Shown in pieces: positions 34,968 to 43,532 of a stretch of DNA of 64,000 nt. The position numbers and the translations under genes were made by a program. Each line of letters opens with the position of its first letter. The stretch's first letter is position 1. Below the pieces are notes generated by a model, which saw only the letters and a list, made by a program, of their open reading frames with translations, searched no databases and was not told the origin of the DNA. The DNA is from Gemmatimonadota bacterium (GTDB lineage: Bacteria > Gemmatimonadota > Gemmatimonadetes > Longimicrobiales > Gaopeijiaceae), in NCBI GenBank assembly GCA_041390125.1, contig JAWKQN010000011.1, forward strand, positions 62,001-126,000, read 5' to 3'.

Positions 34968-36338
34968 ATGACCACGACGATGCGAGGCCGCATGAGCAAC
35001 CCCGTGCGCACGAGCCTGGGTGCCCTGACGCTGGCCGCGGCGCTGTCGCTGACGTTCGCACCGGCGCCCTCGGCGGCGCAGGTGCGGATGACGGTGCCGC
35101 CGCAGTCGGAGCCGATCGCGCTCCAGGGCGCGACGATCCACACCGTGACCAACGGGGTGATCGAGAACGGCGTGATCGTCTTCGAGAACGGCCTGATCAC
35201 GGCCGTGGGCGCCGCCGGGCAGGTCCAGATCCCGGCCGGGGCACGTGTGGTGGACGCGGCCGGCAAGCACATCTACCCGGGCCTCGTGGACGCCTACAGC
35301 ACGGTGGGCATCAGCGAGATCGGCGCGGTGGACGTCTCCAACGACGTCAACGAGCTCGGTGACTTCAACCCGAACGTGCACGCGGACGTGGCGGTCAACG
35401 CCGAGAGCCGCCACATCGGGACCACCCGTTCCGCGGGTGTGCTCGTGGCCATGACCACGCCCGGCGGCGGGCTCATCTCCGGCATGTCGTCCGCGATGAG
35501 CCTCGAGGGGTGGACGTGGGAGGAGATGTCGATGGAATCCTCCGCGGCGCTCAACGTGAACTGGCCGGATCCGCATCCGCGTCGCCGGCGCTTCGGCGGA
35601 TTCGGCGGCCCGCAGGAGGACCCGCCGAGCTACGAGGAGCAGGTCCAGCAGATCAAGGACTTCTTCGCGGAGGCGCGCGCCTACCGGGACGCCGTGGCGG
35701 CCGGGGAGGAGGTGCGCAGCGACTCGCGCTACGGCGCGATGATCCCCGCGCTGGACGGGGAGATCCCGGTGATCGTGGCCGCGGACGGCGTGGCGCAGAT
35801 CAACGACGCCATCACCTGGGCCGAGGAGGAGGGCATCCAGATCGTCATCCGCGGCGGTCGCGACGCGATCCATGTGGCCGACCGGCTGGTGGCCAACGAC
35901 ATCCCGGTGATCCTCACGTCCACGATGGCGGCGCCTGAGCGCGACTACGACGGCTACGACGGCGCCTACCGCCGTCCGGCGCAGCTGCATGAGGCTGGCG
36001 TGAAGTTCGCGATCTCCGGCGGTGCCGGCGCGCTCTACTCGAACCGCCTCCCGTGGGAGGCCGGTGTGGCGGTGGCGTTCGGGCTGCCCGAGGAGGAGGC
36101 GTTGAAGGCCGTGACCATCAACGCCGCCCAGTTCATGGGGATCTCCGACAAGGTGGGCTCCCTGGAGCCAGGGAAGCAGGCCACGCTGCTCATCACCACG
36201 GGCACCCCGCTGGACATGACCAGCGATATCGAGCAGGCCTACATCCAGGGCCGCGAGATCGACATGATGGACATCCAGAAGTTCTTCTTCGAGAAGTACA
36301 TGGCCAAGGTGCTCCAGCTCCGGCGCCTGACCATGTAG
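34968..36338 (+). CDS. Secreted amidohydrolase-fold protein lacking the HxH metal motif
   Basis: 456 residues. ATG at 34968 preceded by GGGGGAGGA; signal peptide ending PSAAQ. The amidohydrolase frame is clear (IALQGATIHTVTNGVIENGVIVFENGLITAVG; GKHIYPGLVDAYSTVG; FAISGGAGALYSNRLPWEAGVAVAFGLPEEEALKAVTINAAQFMGISDKVGSLEPGKQATLLITTG), but the place of the HxH metal ligands reads DAYSTVG. A metal-free or reduced site is therefore likely, and it may serve as a partner of the tandem enzyme encoded just upstream. An Arg/Gly-rich segment (RRRRFGGFGG) lies near residue 205. Confidence 0.87.
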   Translation: MTTTMRGRMSNPVRTSLGALTLAAALSLTFAPAPSAAQVRMTVPPQSEPIALQGATIHTVTNGVIENGVIVFENGLITAVGAAGQVQIPAGARVVDAAGKHIYPGLVDAYSTVGISEIGAVDVSNDVNELGDFNPNVHADVAVNAESRHIGTTRSAGVLVAMTTPGGGLISGMSSAMSLEGWTWEEMSMESSAALNVNWPDPHPRRRRFGGFGGPQEDPPSYEEQVQQIKDFFAEARAYRDAVAAGEEVRSDSRYGAMIPALDGEIPVIVAADGVAQINDAITWAEEEGIQIVIRGGRDAIHVADRLVANDIPVILTSTMAAPERDYDGYDGAYRRPAQLHEAGVKFAISGGAGALYSNRLPWEAGVAVAFGLPEEEALKAVTINAAQFMGISDKVGSLEPGKQATLLITTGTPLDMTSDIEQAYIQGREIDMMDIQKFFFEKYMAKVLQLRRLTM

Positions 36339-36354
36339 CTGCGAGGCCGGGAGC

Positions 36355-36383
36355 GGGGCGGGCGGGGATCCCCCGCCCGCCCC
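36355..36383 (+). terminator. Terminator hairpin of the amidohydrolase operon
   Basis: 13-bp all-G/C stem (36355-36367 with 36371-36383) and ATC loop, 17 bp after the stop. No U-tract, so it may need Rho or act on RNA stability. Confidence 0.55.
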
Positions 36384-36456
36384 CCCTTGCCCTGCCCCCG
36401 CCGAGCCGGGGAGATTCCAGGGTTCGCCCGAATCCGCTCCAGCCCGGGAGCTGCCC

Positions 36457-36825
36457 ATGGACAGAGCCGCGTTGCGCGCCCGATCCGATGCCGGTCTGAC
36501 CGGCATCCAGGGTCACGCCGCGCGCCTGCTCCTGCTGCTCCACCTGGTCCTGGGCGCCGCCGGGCCGCTGGCCGAGGCACGCCTGGAGGCCCGCGAGGCG
36601 CCCCGGGCCCACCTGGAGGTGGAGGGCGACCCCACCTGCGCCCCCGCCCACAACCACTTCCTGTGCGTGGTGGGGCGGACCATGGCGCTTCATCTGCCGG
36701 GTCTGGCGCCCCAGGAGCCCCTGGCTCCGGAGTCGCGGGCCCGGCTGCTCGGCGCACCGGCGGCCGCTCCGGCGTACGCCGATCCGGCCCCCCTCCACGG
36801 CGCGCGCGCACCACCCCACGCCTGA
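36457..36825 (+). CDS. Small exported Cys/His protein upstream of the zinc receptor
   Basis: 122 residues: N-terminal hydrophobic segment (ARLLLLLHLVLGAAGPLA, about residues 22-40), then HLEVEGDPTCAPAHNHFLCVVGRTMALHL with two Cys and several His in a metal-binding-like cluster, and a Pro/Ala-rich tail. GGGAG ribosome site before the ATG. I do not know a named family, but placement 106 bp before a ZnuD-like receptor and the Cys/His cluster suggest a metal-uptake accessory role (inference). Confidence 0.6.
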   Translation: MDRAALRARSDAGLTGIQGHAARLLLLLHLVLGAAGPLAEARLEAREAPRAHLEVEGDPTCAPAHNHFLCVVGRTMALHLPGLAPQEPLAPESRARLLGAPAAAPAYADPAPLHGARAPPHA

Positions 36826-36931
36826 TCGACCTGCCCGGGCCGTCCGCCCGGGATTTCCGTCCACACGTCGATCCCTGAGCAACCATCGCCAGCCCGCGCG
36901 TCCGCGCGCGGCCGTGCGTGGGGGAGTTGTC

Positions 36932-39187
36932 ATGAACCGATTCGTTCGGGCCTTGCTGCTGGCACTGATCGCCGGCACCGCGGCCCTCACGCCCCTCGCG
37001 GCCCAGACCGGCACCATCCGCGGCCGGGTCGTCACGTCGGCCGGCGAGCCCGCGCCCGCCGCCCACGTCCACATCGTCACGCTGGGCCGCGCCCTGGAGG
37101 CCAACCCCGACGGCACCTTCGTCTTCGAACGGGTGCCCACGGGCGCCTACCTGGTCGAGGCCGAGAGCGTCGCGGGCGCGGGTGCGCTGACGCGCGTCCA
37201 GGTCACGGCCGGTGGCACCGTCGAGGTCACGCTCACGCTGGACCCGCTGTACCACATGGAGGCGCTGGTGGTCACGGCCGGTCCGGAAGCGCTCCGCACC
37301 TCCGAGTTGTATCAGGCCGCGGACGTGCTCGGCGGCCGCGAGCTCGCGCGCAAGGCCGAGCCCACCCTGGGCGAGACGCTCGCCGGCGAGCCCGGTGTCA
37401 GCAGCACCTACTTCGGGCCCGGCGCGAGCCGTCCCCTCATCCGCGGGTTGGGGGGCGATCGCGTGCGCATCCTCGAAAGCGGTGTGGGCGTGGGCGACGC
37501 GTCCAACACCAGCCCCGACCACGCTGTCTCCATCGACCCGGGCTCCGCGAGCCAGATCGAGGTCGTGCGCGGACCGGCCACACTCCTCTACGGCAGCTCC
37601 GCGATCGGCGGCGTGGTCAACGTCGTGGACGAGCGTATCCCGACCGAGGTGGGCGGCTCCCCGGTGGGCGGCTACCTGCAGGCCCTGGGAGGTACGGTGG
37701 CCGACGAGCGCAACGTGTCGGGCGCGGTCAACGGCCACCTCCGCGGGCTGGCCTTCCACGTGAGCGGCCAACGGCGCACCACGGGCGACTACACCATCCC
37801 GGGCTTCGCCGAGATCGATCCCGATCCGGGTGAGGAGTCGGGGGTGCTCGAGAACTCCTCGCTCGAGACCACGAGCGGCGCGGTGGGCGCGTCCCTGGTG
37901 GGTGAGCAGGGCTACTTCGGCCTCTCCGTGGGTGGGTACGATTCGAAGTACGGCGTGCCCGGCCATCATCACGAAGAGGGCGCCGAGGAGCCGCTCCCGG
38001 GTGAGGAGGAAGAGGAGGCGCCCGTCCGGATCGACCTGCAGCAGCGCCGGTTGGACATGGGCGGATCGTTGCGGATGGGCCGCGCGGTCGAGCACCTGCG
38101 CGCCCGCTTCGGGTTGGCCGACTACGAGCACGTGGAGCTGGAGGGCGAGGATGTCGGCACCCGGTTCCTGAACAACCAGTGGGAGGGTCGCCTGGAGGCA
38201 CACCACCGTGAGTTCGGGCCGTCCCGCGGTGCCATGGGGCTCCAGTTCTCCAGCCGCGACTTCGAGGCGATCGGCGAGGAGGCCTTCGTCCCGCGCTCGG
38301 AGACCACGCAGTTCGGGTTCTTCGCATTCGAGGAGATGGATCTCGACGCGGCGCGCGTGCAGCTCGGCGCCCGCTTCGAGCGTCAGCGCTCCACCGAGCG
38401 TGCAGACGACACGGAGCGCGTCCACAACGGATTGTCGCTCTCCGCGGGGCTCAACGTGCCGGTGGGCGAACGGCTGACGCTGGCGCTGTCGGCATCGCGC
38501 TCGGTGAAGATGCCGACGCCCGAAGAGCTGTACTCGAACGGACCGCACCTGGCCACGAGCTCGTTCGAGGTGGGCAATCCGGATCTGGACACCGAGACCG
38601 CGCTCAGCCTGGACGCGTCCGCGCGGCTGACCATGGGGCGGGTGCAGGGCGGTCTCACGGGGTTCGTCAACGCGTTCAACGGGTTCATCTTCCCGCGCTT
38701 CACCGGCGTGGAGGTGGACGGCCTGCAGGAGGTGGTGTATTCGCAGGCCGATGCCCGGTACGTCGGCTTCGAGCTGGACGGCAACATCGAGCTGTACCAC
38801 GTCGGCGCGCAGCATCTGGCGCTGCTCTTCGGGGCCGACTACGTGCGGGCCACCCTCACTGAGACGGATCAGCCGCTACCGCGCATCCCGCCGCTGTCGC
38901 TCCGCGGCGGCTTCGAGTTCGACGCAGGCCCGCTGCGCGCCGGCTTGGAGGCGCGCCACGTCGCACGCCAGGACCGCGTGGCGGCGTTCGAGACGGAGAC
39001 GGACGGCTACACGCTGCTGGACGGCTCGGTTTCGTATCGGCTGATCCAGGGCGCCGTGGCCCACGACCTCACGCTCAGCGCGAGCAACCTGACGGACGAG
39101 GAGGCGCGCGTGCATACGTCGCTGCTCAAGGACCTGGCCCCGATGCCGGGCCGCGAGGTGCGGTTGGCGTACCGGTTGTCGTTCTGA
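36932..39187 (+). CDS. TonB-dependent receptor, ZnuD-like (probable zinc)
   Basis: 751 residues. Signal peptide ending PLAAQ; N-terminal carboxypeptidase-regulatory domain (residues about 28-110); plug domain (about 115-240: EPTLGETLAGEPGVSSTYFGPGASRPLIRGLGGDRVRIL, VEVVRGPATLLYGSSAIGGVVNVVD); 22-strand barrel ending RLSF with the terminal aromatic residue. Around residues 343-370 is a His/Glu-rich loop (GHHHEEGAEEPL then a Glu run) in the position where ZnuD-type zinc receptors carry a metal-capturing loop, followed by the family-typical VRIDLQQRRLDMGGSL. Imports a metal across the outer membrane with TonB energy. Zinc is the best guess; no Zur box was recognised. Confidence 0.9.
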   Translation: MNRFVRALLLALIAGTAALTPLAAQTGTIRGRVVTSAGEPAPAAHVHIVTLGRALEANPDGTFVFERVPTGAYLVEAESVAGAGALTRVQVTAGGTVEVTLTLDPLYHMEALVVTAGPEALRTSELYQAADVLGGRELARKAEPTLGETLAGEPGVSSTYFGPGASRPLIRGLGGDRVRILESGVGVGDASNTSPDHAVSIDPGSASQIEVVRGPATLLYGSSAIGGVVNVVDERIPTEVGGSPVGGYLQALGGTVADERNVSGAVNGHLRGLAFHVSGQRRTTGDYTIPGFAEIDPDPGEESGVLENSSLETTSGAVGASLVGEQGYFGLSVGGYDSKYGVPGHHHEEGAEEPLPGEEEEEAPVRIDLQQRRLDMGGSLRMGRAVEHLRARFGLADYEHVELEGEDVGTRFLNNQWEGRLEAHHREFGPSRGAMGLQFSSRDFEAIGEEAFVPRSETTQFGFFAFEEMDLDAARVQLGARFERQRSTERADDTERVHNGLSLSAGLNVPVGERLTLALSASRSVKMPTPEELYSNGPHLATSSFEVGNPDLDTETALSLDASARLTMGRVQGGLTGFVNAFNGFIFPRFTGVEVDGLQEVVYSQADARYVGFELDGNIELYHVGAQHLALLFGADYVRATLTETDQPLPRIPPLSLRGGFEFDAGPLRAGLEARHVARQDRVAAFETETDGYTLLDGSVSYRLIQGAVAHDLTLSASNLTDEEARVHTSLLKDLAPMPGREVRLAYRLSF

Positions 39188-39250
39188 GGGGCCGAGCCGG
39201 CCGGTAGACGCCGGCTCCGCTCCTGCTCGCAGGCCCGCGGTGGGAGACAC

Positions 39251-39282
39251 GCGGGGCCCGGTCCAATCGGACCGGGCCCCGC
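39251..39282. terminator. Bidirectional terminator
   Basis: Perfect 14-bp stem (39251-39264 with 39269-39282), AATC loop, then TTCTCGCT. Lies between the convergent receptor and beta-helix lipoprotein genes. Confidence 0.85.
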
Positions 39283-39332
39283 TTCTCGCTGCGATGACGA
39301 CGGAGAAGAAGCGTCGCCCCCCCGTTCGCCGC

Positions 39333-40547
39333 TCAGGGCTTCTGCGTGACGCTCACCCCATCCGTGTCCAGCGGACCGCCGCCGTTGTTCTTCAGCTCCA
39401 CGCGGATCAGGGTCGCCTCGCCCATGCCGGCATCCAACTGATCGAGCTGGACGCCCTCCTTGTCATTGTTGCTGAACTCGGAGCGGGTGATCCGGGCGTG
39501 CAGATCCCCATCATCCTCCTCTTCCAGGACCATGCCCTCTTCCTCCACGCTGCCCGATCCATCCACGAGCACCATCCGCGTAAGGATGCTGCCGGTGCCG
39601 GTCTCCGAGAACTTCACGTTCTCGCCGATGTTTCCGATCGCCGTGACGTTGCGCAGCTCCACGTCGATGTCGCCGTCGTCGTCCTCGTCGAGGTCGAGGC
39701 CCTGATCGTAGTTGCCGTTCAGCGTGGTCTGGACGATCCGCCCGCGCAGGCTGCCCGCACCGATCTCGTCCGCATCGAAGCCGTCATCCAGGTCGTTCGG
39801 GTCCTGCGGGCCGTTGCGATCCAGATGGCTCTGGGCGATGTCGAAGAGCACGTCGCCGTCGCCGGTCTCGTCCAACTCCAGCCCGTCCGCACCGTTCTCG
39901 TTGGCGTCCGAGTTCCGCATCCGGTAGGTGATGCTGCCCACTCCGCCTTCGTTCACGCGGATGCCGTCGAAGTCGCTCACGCCGCCGAATCCGTTGCGCA
40001 GCACCGCCGAGCGCAGCACCTCCACGTCCAGGCTGGCATCGGAGTTGGTGAGCTGATCATCCACCCACAGACCGTGCAGCCCGTTGTCCAGGATCTGCAC
40101 GTCCCGCACGTCCACATGCACGGTGCCGGTGGCGGCGGCGGGGATCGCCACCACGACACCGGTGCCGGGGAAGTTCTGCACGGTGAGCTTGCGGAGGCGC
40201 ACGTCGCCGCCGCCCGTGAAGACCAGCCCGTCCCCGGTGGAGCCGGTCCCGTCCAGGATCACCCCATCCCCCACGATCTCGAGCGCCTGGGTGCCGGTGA
40301 AGACGAGTGACTCGCTCACCGCGATGAGGTCGGGCCCCTTGATGCGAATGCGCGTGATGCCGGCATCCACGCTGGCCTGGGCCAGCGCGTCACGCAACGA
40401 CGCTTCGTCCGCGTCCACCACCCTCACCACGGAGCTGGCGGACGACTCGAGCGCGGGGGCCGAGTCGAGCGCGGAGGGAGAGGACATCTCGTCCGAACAG
40501 GCGGCGAGCGCGACGAGGGTCAGGCAGGCGAGAGCGGAACGTCGCAT
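39333..40547 (-). CDS. Beta-helix lipoprotein, Asp/Asn/Gly-rich
   Basis: 404 residues; lipobox LAAC. After a Ser/Ala-rich linker the chain forms a right-handed parallel beta-helix: repeated turns such as GDGVILDGTGSTGDGLVFTGGGDVRLRKL, VQILDNGLHGLWVDDQL and the later Asp-rich coils (NGADGLELDETGDGDVLFDIAQS, NYDQGLDLDEDDDGDIDVELRNV). The DxDxDG-like clusters may bind calcium. No catalytic residues of pectate lyases are evident. Probably a surface structural or carbohydrate-binding protein. Its upstream region carries the GTGAC dyads at 40625-40653. Confidence 0.82.
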   Translation of the reverse strand: MRRSALACLTLVALAACSDEMSSPSALDSAPALESSASSVVRVVDADEASLRDALAQASVDAGITRIRIKGPDLIAVSESLVFTGTQALEIVGDGVILDGTGSTGDGLVFTGGGDVRLRKLTVQNFPGTGVVVAIPAAATGTVHVDVRDVQILDNGLHGLWVDDQLTNSDASLDVEVLRSAVLRNGFGGVSDFDGIRVNEGGVGSITYRMRNSDANENGADGLELDETGDGDVLFDIAQSHLDRNGPQDPNDLDDGFDADEIGAGSLRGRIVQTTLNGNYDQGLDLDEDDDGDIDVELRNVTAIGNIGENVKFSETGTGSILTRMVLVDGSGSVEEEGMVLEEEDDGDLHARITRSEFSNNDKEGVQLDQLDAGMGEATLIRVELKNNGGGPLDTDGVSVTQKP

Positions 40548-40624
40548 GGCGGATCTCCGAGGCAGGGGAAGGCGGCGCCCGGGTTCGGGCTCGCCGCCAC
40601 TCGGAGGACAACGTGCGGGGCGTG

Positions 40625-40653
40625 TGTGACGTCCAGGTCACATGGCCGTGACC
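40625..40653. promoter_or_regulatory. Overlapping GTGAC/GTCAC dyads upstream of the beta-helix gene
   Basis: TGTGAC-N6-GTCACA (40625-40642) overlaps GGTCAC-N6-GTGACC (40636-40653). The GTGAC/GTCAC half-sites start at 40626, 40637 and 40648, exactly 11 bp apart (one helical turn), with a further GTCAC at 40681. They lie 80-105 bp ahead of the beta-helix lipoprotein start. Resembles CRP-type half-sites but with 8 rather than 6 bp between TGTGA and TCACA. Confidence 0.45.
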
Positions 40654-40779
40654 GTTGCGGGTCCCGGACCGACGCGTTGCGTCACGGTGTCGGGTGCGGA
40701 ACCCGCCCGTAGGTAGGGCGGCGCCCGGCCGCGGGCGGCGGGGCGGCATCGGGCTCGCCGGACGGCGCGCAGACCCAAC

Positions 40780-43314
40780 TCAGCGTGGCACCAACCGCTC
40801 CCGGCGCTCCGTCACCGACTCCACGCGCTCCCGGCTGTAGGCCACCGGGAAGTAGCGGTCCGCGGCCCACAGCGGGAACAGGTCGCGGTAGTGGGGATCG
40901 TCGGGGTCTCCGGCCTGGCCGGGCGTGTTGGTGCCGACCGCGTTGTCCCAGTTCTCGGTGTCCACGATGATGCGGAAGGACGCGCCGGACGTCTGGTTGT
41001 TGCCCCCGCCGGTGGCGCCCACCGTGGAGCCGTCCCCGCCGCGCGGCGCCGGACCCACGTCCAGGCGCGCGCGCAGGTCCGCGTTGACCGCGGCCGACAG
41101 GGGGTGGCGGATCAGCGCGTGCTTGTAGCGCTCCTGTCCGTAGCGCCATCCCTTCATGTCGGAGCCGAGCGTGTTGCGCAGGCTGGCGACGGCCTCCTCC
41201 AGCGCGCCCACGAGCACCGCGTCCCGGCCCGCGATCGGATCCCCCATCCCGGTGCGACCGGCCGCGACGGCCGGGTCCCTGCGGCCGAACTCGCCCGGAG
41301 GCGCGATCAGCCAGTCGATGGTGCGTTTGAGCGAAAGCGAGCCCACGTGCTCGCGCTCCGCCGGCCGTGTCATGACCTCTCGCACGGCGTCACGCAGCGC
41401 ACGCTCCCAGGCCACGTAGATGCCCGCCTCGATGGACGTGGGATCGAGCACGAACGGACCGGTGGATTCGGGATCCCGCGTGGTGCTCGATCCCCAGTTG
41501 AGCAGCATCCGGCGGGCCGTCTCGGCCGTGGCGTTGCTGGAGGACACCTCGCGCAGCAGCGGCACCAGCGTACGCGCCGGGATCGACGTGTAGTCCGTCT
41601 GCAGGAGCATCATGTCGCCGATGGAGAACTTGCGTCCGCCGTCCAACACCTCGTTCACGCGCGCCCAGCGGAAGGGATCGGCCCACTCCCAGCCGATCGC
41701 CTCGCGCCGATGCGGATAGTCGAGCGCCGTGAGGTTGGAGTTGGCGGTGCCGAAGTAGCCCTCCGGTGGATTGACGACGTGCGGTTTGGACTTGATGGGC
41801 AGATAGCCGTCCCACTCGTAGCGGCCGTCTCCGGGGACGGGCACCAGCCCGCTCCACGTGCGGCGGATGGGCGCGATCCCCACCGCCTGCCAGCCGATGG
41901 TGCCGTCGCGCCCGGCCCAGATCATATTCTCGCCCGGGATGTTCAGGTAGTTGCTGGCTTCGACGAACTCCTCCCACGTGCGGGCCTGGTCCATGCGCAG
42001 GCTGGCCATGTACGGGGCGCCGCCGATCTCCATCCAGGCGGCGCGCACCGCGTACGCGACCTGGTTGGAGGGGTCTTCATGCACCACCGGGCCGTGCCGC
42101 GTGTACTTGAGCTCCACCACTTCAGGAGCGGCGCCCTTCACGCGGATGGTGTCCACGATGACGCGCATGTCCTCCCAGCGGCCCTGATAGCGGTACTGAT
42201 CCGGATCGGACGGGTTGGTTTCGTAGACGTAGAGATCCTCGCCGTCCGTGCTGAAGACGGTCAGACCCCAGGCGCCGTGCTGGTTGTGGCCGATGGACAC
42301 GCCCGGGATGGTAGGCTCCCCGCCGCCGATCACGTCCCAGCCCGGCGCCACCAGGTGTACCCAGTACCGGAGCGACGGCGCGCCCTGCGCGCGGTGCGGA
42401 TCGTTGGCCATCATGGGGAAGCCGGACAGGCTGCGCGTGCCGTCCACGATCCAGTTGTTGCTGCCGATGTCGGCCCGCGCCTCGGTCTCCAGGTGCAGGC
42501 GCTCGGCGCTCTGCACGGCCGCGAGCTGCTCGAACCCGTCCTCGGCGTCCGCGTCCGCCCGGTTGCGCAGCGCGGGATCCACGATGTGCTCGGGCCGGAA
42601 CTGCACGCCGCGCCGAAACGCGTTGTAGAGGCGCAGGATGTCCTGGGAGAGCAGCGACCCGTCGATCGCGGGATCGAGCGTGAGGTCCGGATCTCCGGGC
42701 TGGACGGGGTGGAAGTACTCGAGCGCCCGCACCCGGTCCGCGCCGATCGCGTGCACCGCCCGACCGTAGCTGAGCTCCGCGCCGATGTTGCCCAGCAGGC
42801 CCTGGTGGCGGGAGATCACCACGTCGGGGGTCCAGCGGCCGGGCTCGATGCCCAGCAGCTCGAACTCGATGGGCAGCAGGGAGGGATCGCGCTCCGTCTC
42901 GGCGATCCAGGCGTTCACCCCGGCCACGTAGGCTTCGAAGATCTCCACGCCGTCCGGGTGGTAGTAGGCGAGCTCCCGCTCCAGGTCGCCCCGGAACAGG
43001 AACAGCCGCGTGCCGCGGTCCCGGTCCACCTCGTCCGGGCCCAGGATCTCAGCCACCGTGCCCGTGGCCTGCCGGCGCCAGAGCTCGAACTGGAAGAGCC
43101 GGTCACGTGCGGCCGCGTAGCCCTGGGCGAAGAACAGGTCCGCCTGGTTCTCCGCATAGATGTGGTTGATGCCCCACCGGTCGCGCAGGATCTCGACCGG
43201 CGCCGTGAGCCCCTCGGCGCGGAGGGTCTGCGCGGCCGACGGGGCCTGCGCCCGGAGCGCGGGCGCGGGGACGCAGATCAGGGTGAGGAGGAGGGCTGGG
43301 ACGAGGCGGCGCAT
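40780..43314 (-). CDS. Penicillin-acylase family N-terminal nucleophile hydrolase
   Basis: 844 residues; signal peptide ending ALRAQ. Alpha-chain region starts with VEILRDRWGINHIYAENQADLFFAQGYAAARDRLFQFELWRR, the typical opening of penicillin amidases. Autocleavage and catalytic Ser285 sit in ADIGSNNWIVDG. Beta-chain landmarks follow: ANDPHRAQGAPSLRYWVHLVAPGWDVIGGG, PGVSIGHNQHGAWGLT and YTRHGPVV. Length is normal. Substrates of such periplasmic enzymes include N-acyl amino acids and acyl-homoserine lactones; which applies here is unknown. Confidence 0.95.
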   Translation of the reverse strand: MRRLVPALLLTLICVPAPALRAQAPSAAQTLRAEGLTAPVEILRDRWGINHIYAENQADLFFAQGYAAARDRLFQFELWRRQATGTVAEILGPDEVDRDRGTRLFLFRGDLERELAYYHPDGVEIFEAYVAGVNAWIAETERDPSLLPIEFELLGIEPGRWTPDVVISRHQGLLGNIGAELSYGRAVHAIGADRVRALEYFHPVQPGDPDLTLDPAIDGSLLSQDILRLYNAFRRGVQFRPEHIVDPALRNRADADAEDGFEQLAAVQSAERLHLETEARADIGSNNWIVDGTRSLSGFPMMANDPHRAQGAPSLRYWVHLVAPGWDVIGGGEPTIPGVSIGHNQHGAWGLTVFSTDGEDLYVYETNPSDPDQYRYQGRWEDMRVIVDTIRVKGAAPEVVELKYTRHGPVVHEDPSNQVAYAVRAAWMEIGGAPYMASLRMDQARTWEEFVEASNYLNIPGENMIWAGRDGTIGWQAVGIAPIRRTWSGLVPVPGDGRYEWDGYLPIKSKPHVVNPPEGYFGTANSNLTALDYPHRREAIGWEWADPFRWARVNEVLDGGRKFSIGDMMLLQTDYTSIPARTLVPLLREVSSSNATAETARRMLLNWGSSTTRDPESTGPFVLDPTSIEAGIYVAWERALRDAVREVMTRPAEREHVGSLSLKRTIDWLIAPPGEFGRRDPAVAAGRTGMGDPIAGRDAVLVGALEEAVASLRNTLGSDMKGWRYGQERYKHALIRHPLSAAVNADLRARLDVGPAPRGGDGSTVGATGGGNNQTSGASFRIIVDTENWDNAVGTNTPGQAGDPDDPHYRDLFPLWAADRYFPVAYSRERVESVTERRERLVPR

Positions 43315-43460
43315 GAGGCTTCCCCTGCAGGCGGTCGACGATGCCGACCATCATGGGCGGGAAGCGGGCGGGCGGCCAGCGGAGGCGGCGCGCGGGAGAG
43401 GCGCAGGTGCGGGAGGCTGCCGGCGACGCCGATCGCGCGACGGCGGCGTGAGGACCCCTG

Positions 43461-43532
43461 AGCCGCCTCCGGTCACGTAGCGCCGCCAGAGCGAGGACGC
43501 CTCAGCGGCCTCCGTTCACGTACCGCCGCCAG
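43461..43532. repeat. 29-bp imperfect direct repeat at the 3' end of the BLUF gene
   Basis: 43461-43489 and 43504-43532 match at 26 of 29 positions, offset 43 bp. The second copy encodes the last residues of the BLUF protein (WRRYVNGGR and stop); the first lies just beyond the stop and would read WRRYVTGGG in the same sense. Looks like a small tandem duplication of the gene's tail. Confidence 0.7.

Noticed and set aside
31789..35061. 1090-codon open frame on the minus strand
   Set aside because: Antisense to the tandem amidohydrolase, which has clear motifs; composition is His/Arg/Leu-rich without any fold.
36239..38815. 858-codon open frame on the minus strand
   Set aside because: Antisense to the ZnuD-like receptor and amidohydrolase end; no recognisable protein features.
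40625..40642. CRP-type binding site
   Set aside because: TGTGA and TCACA are 8 bp apart instead of 6; kept only as an unnamed dyad.
40891..43461. 856-codon open frame on the plus strand
   Set aside because: Mirror of the penicillin-acylase gene, whose Ntn-hydrolase motifs are unmistakable.
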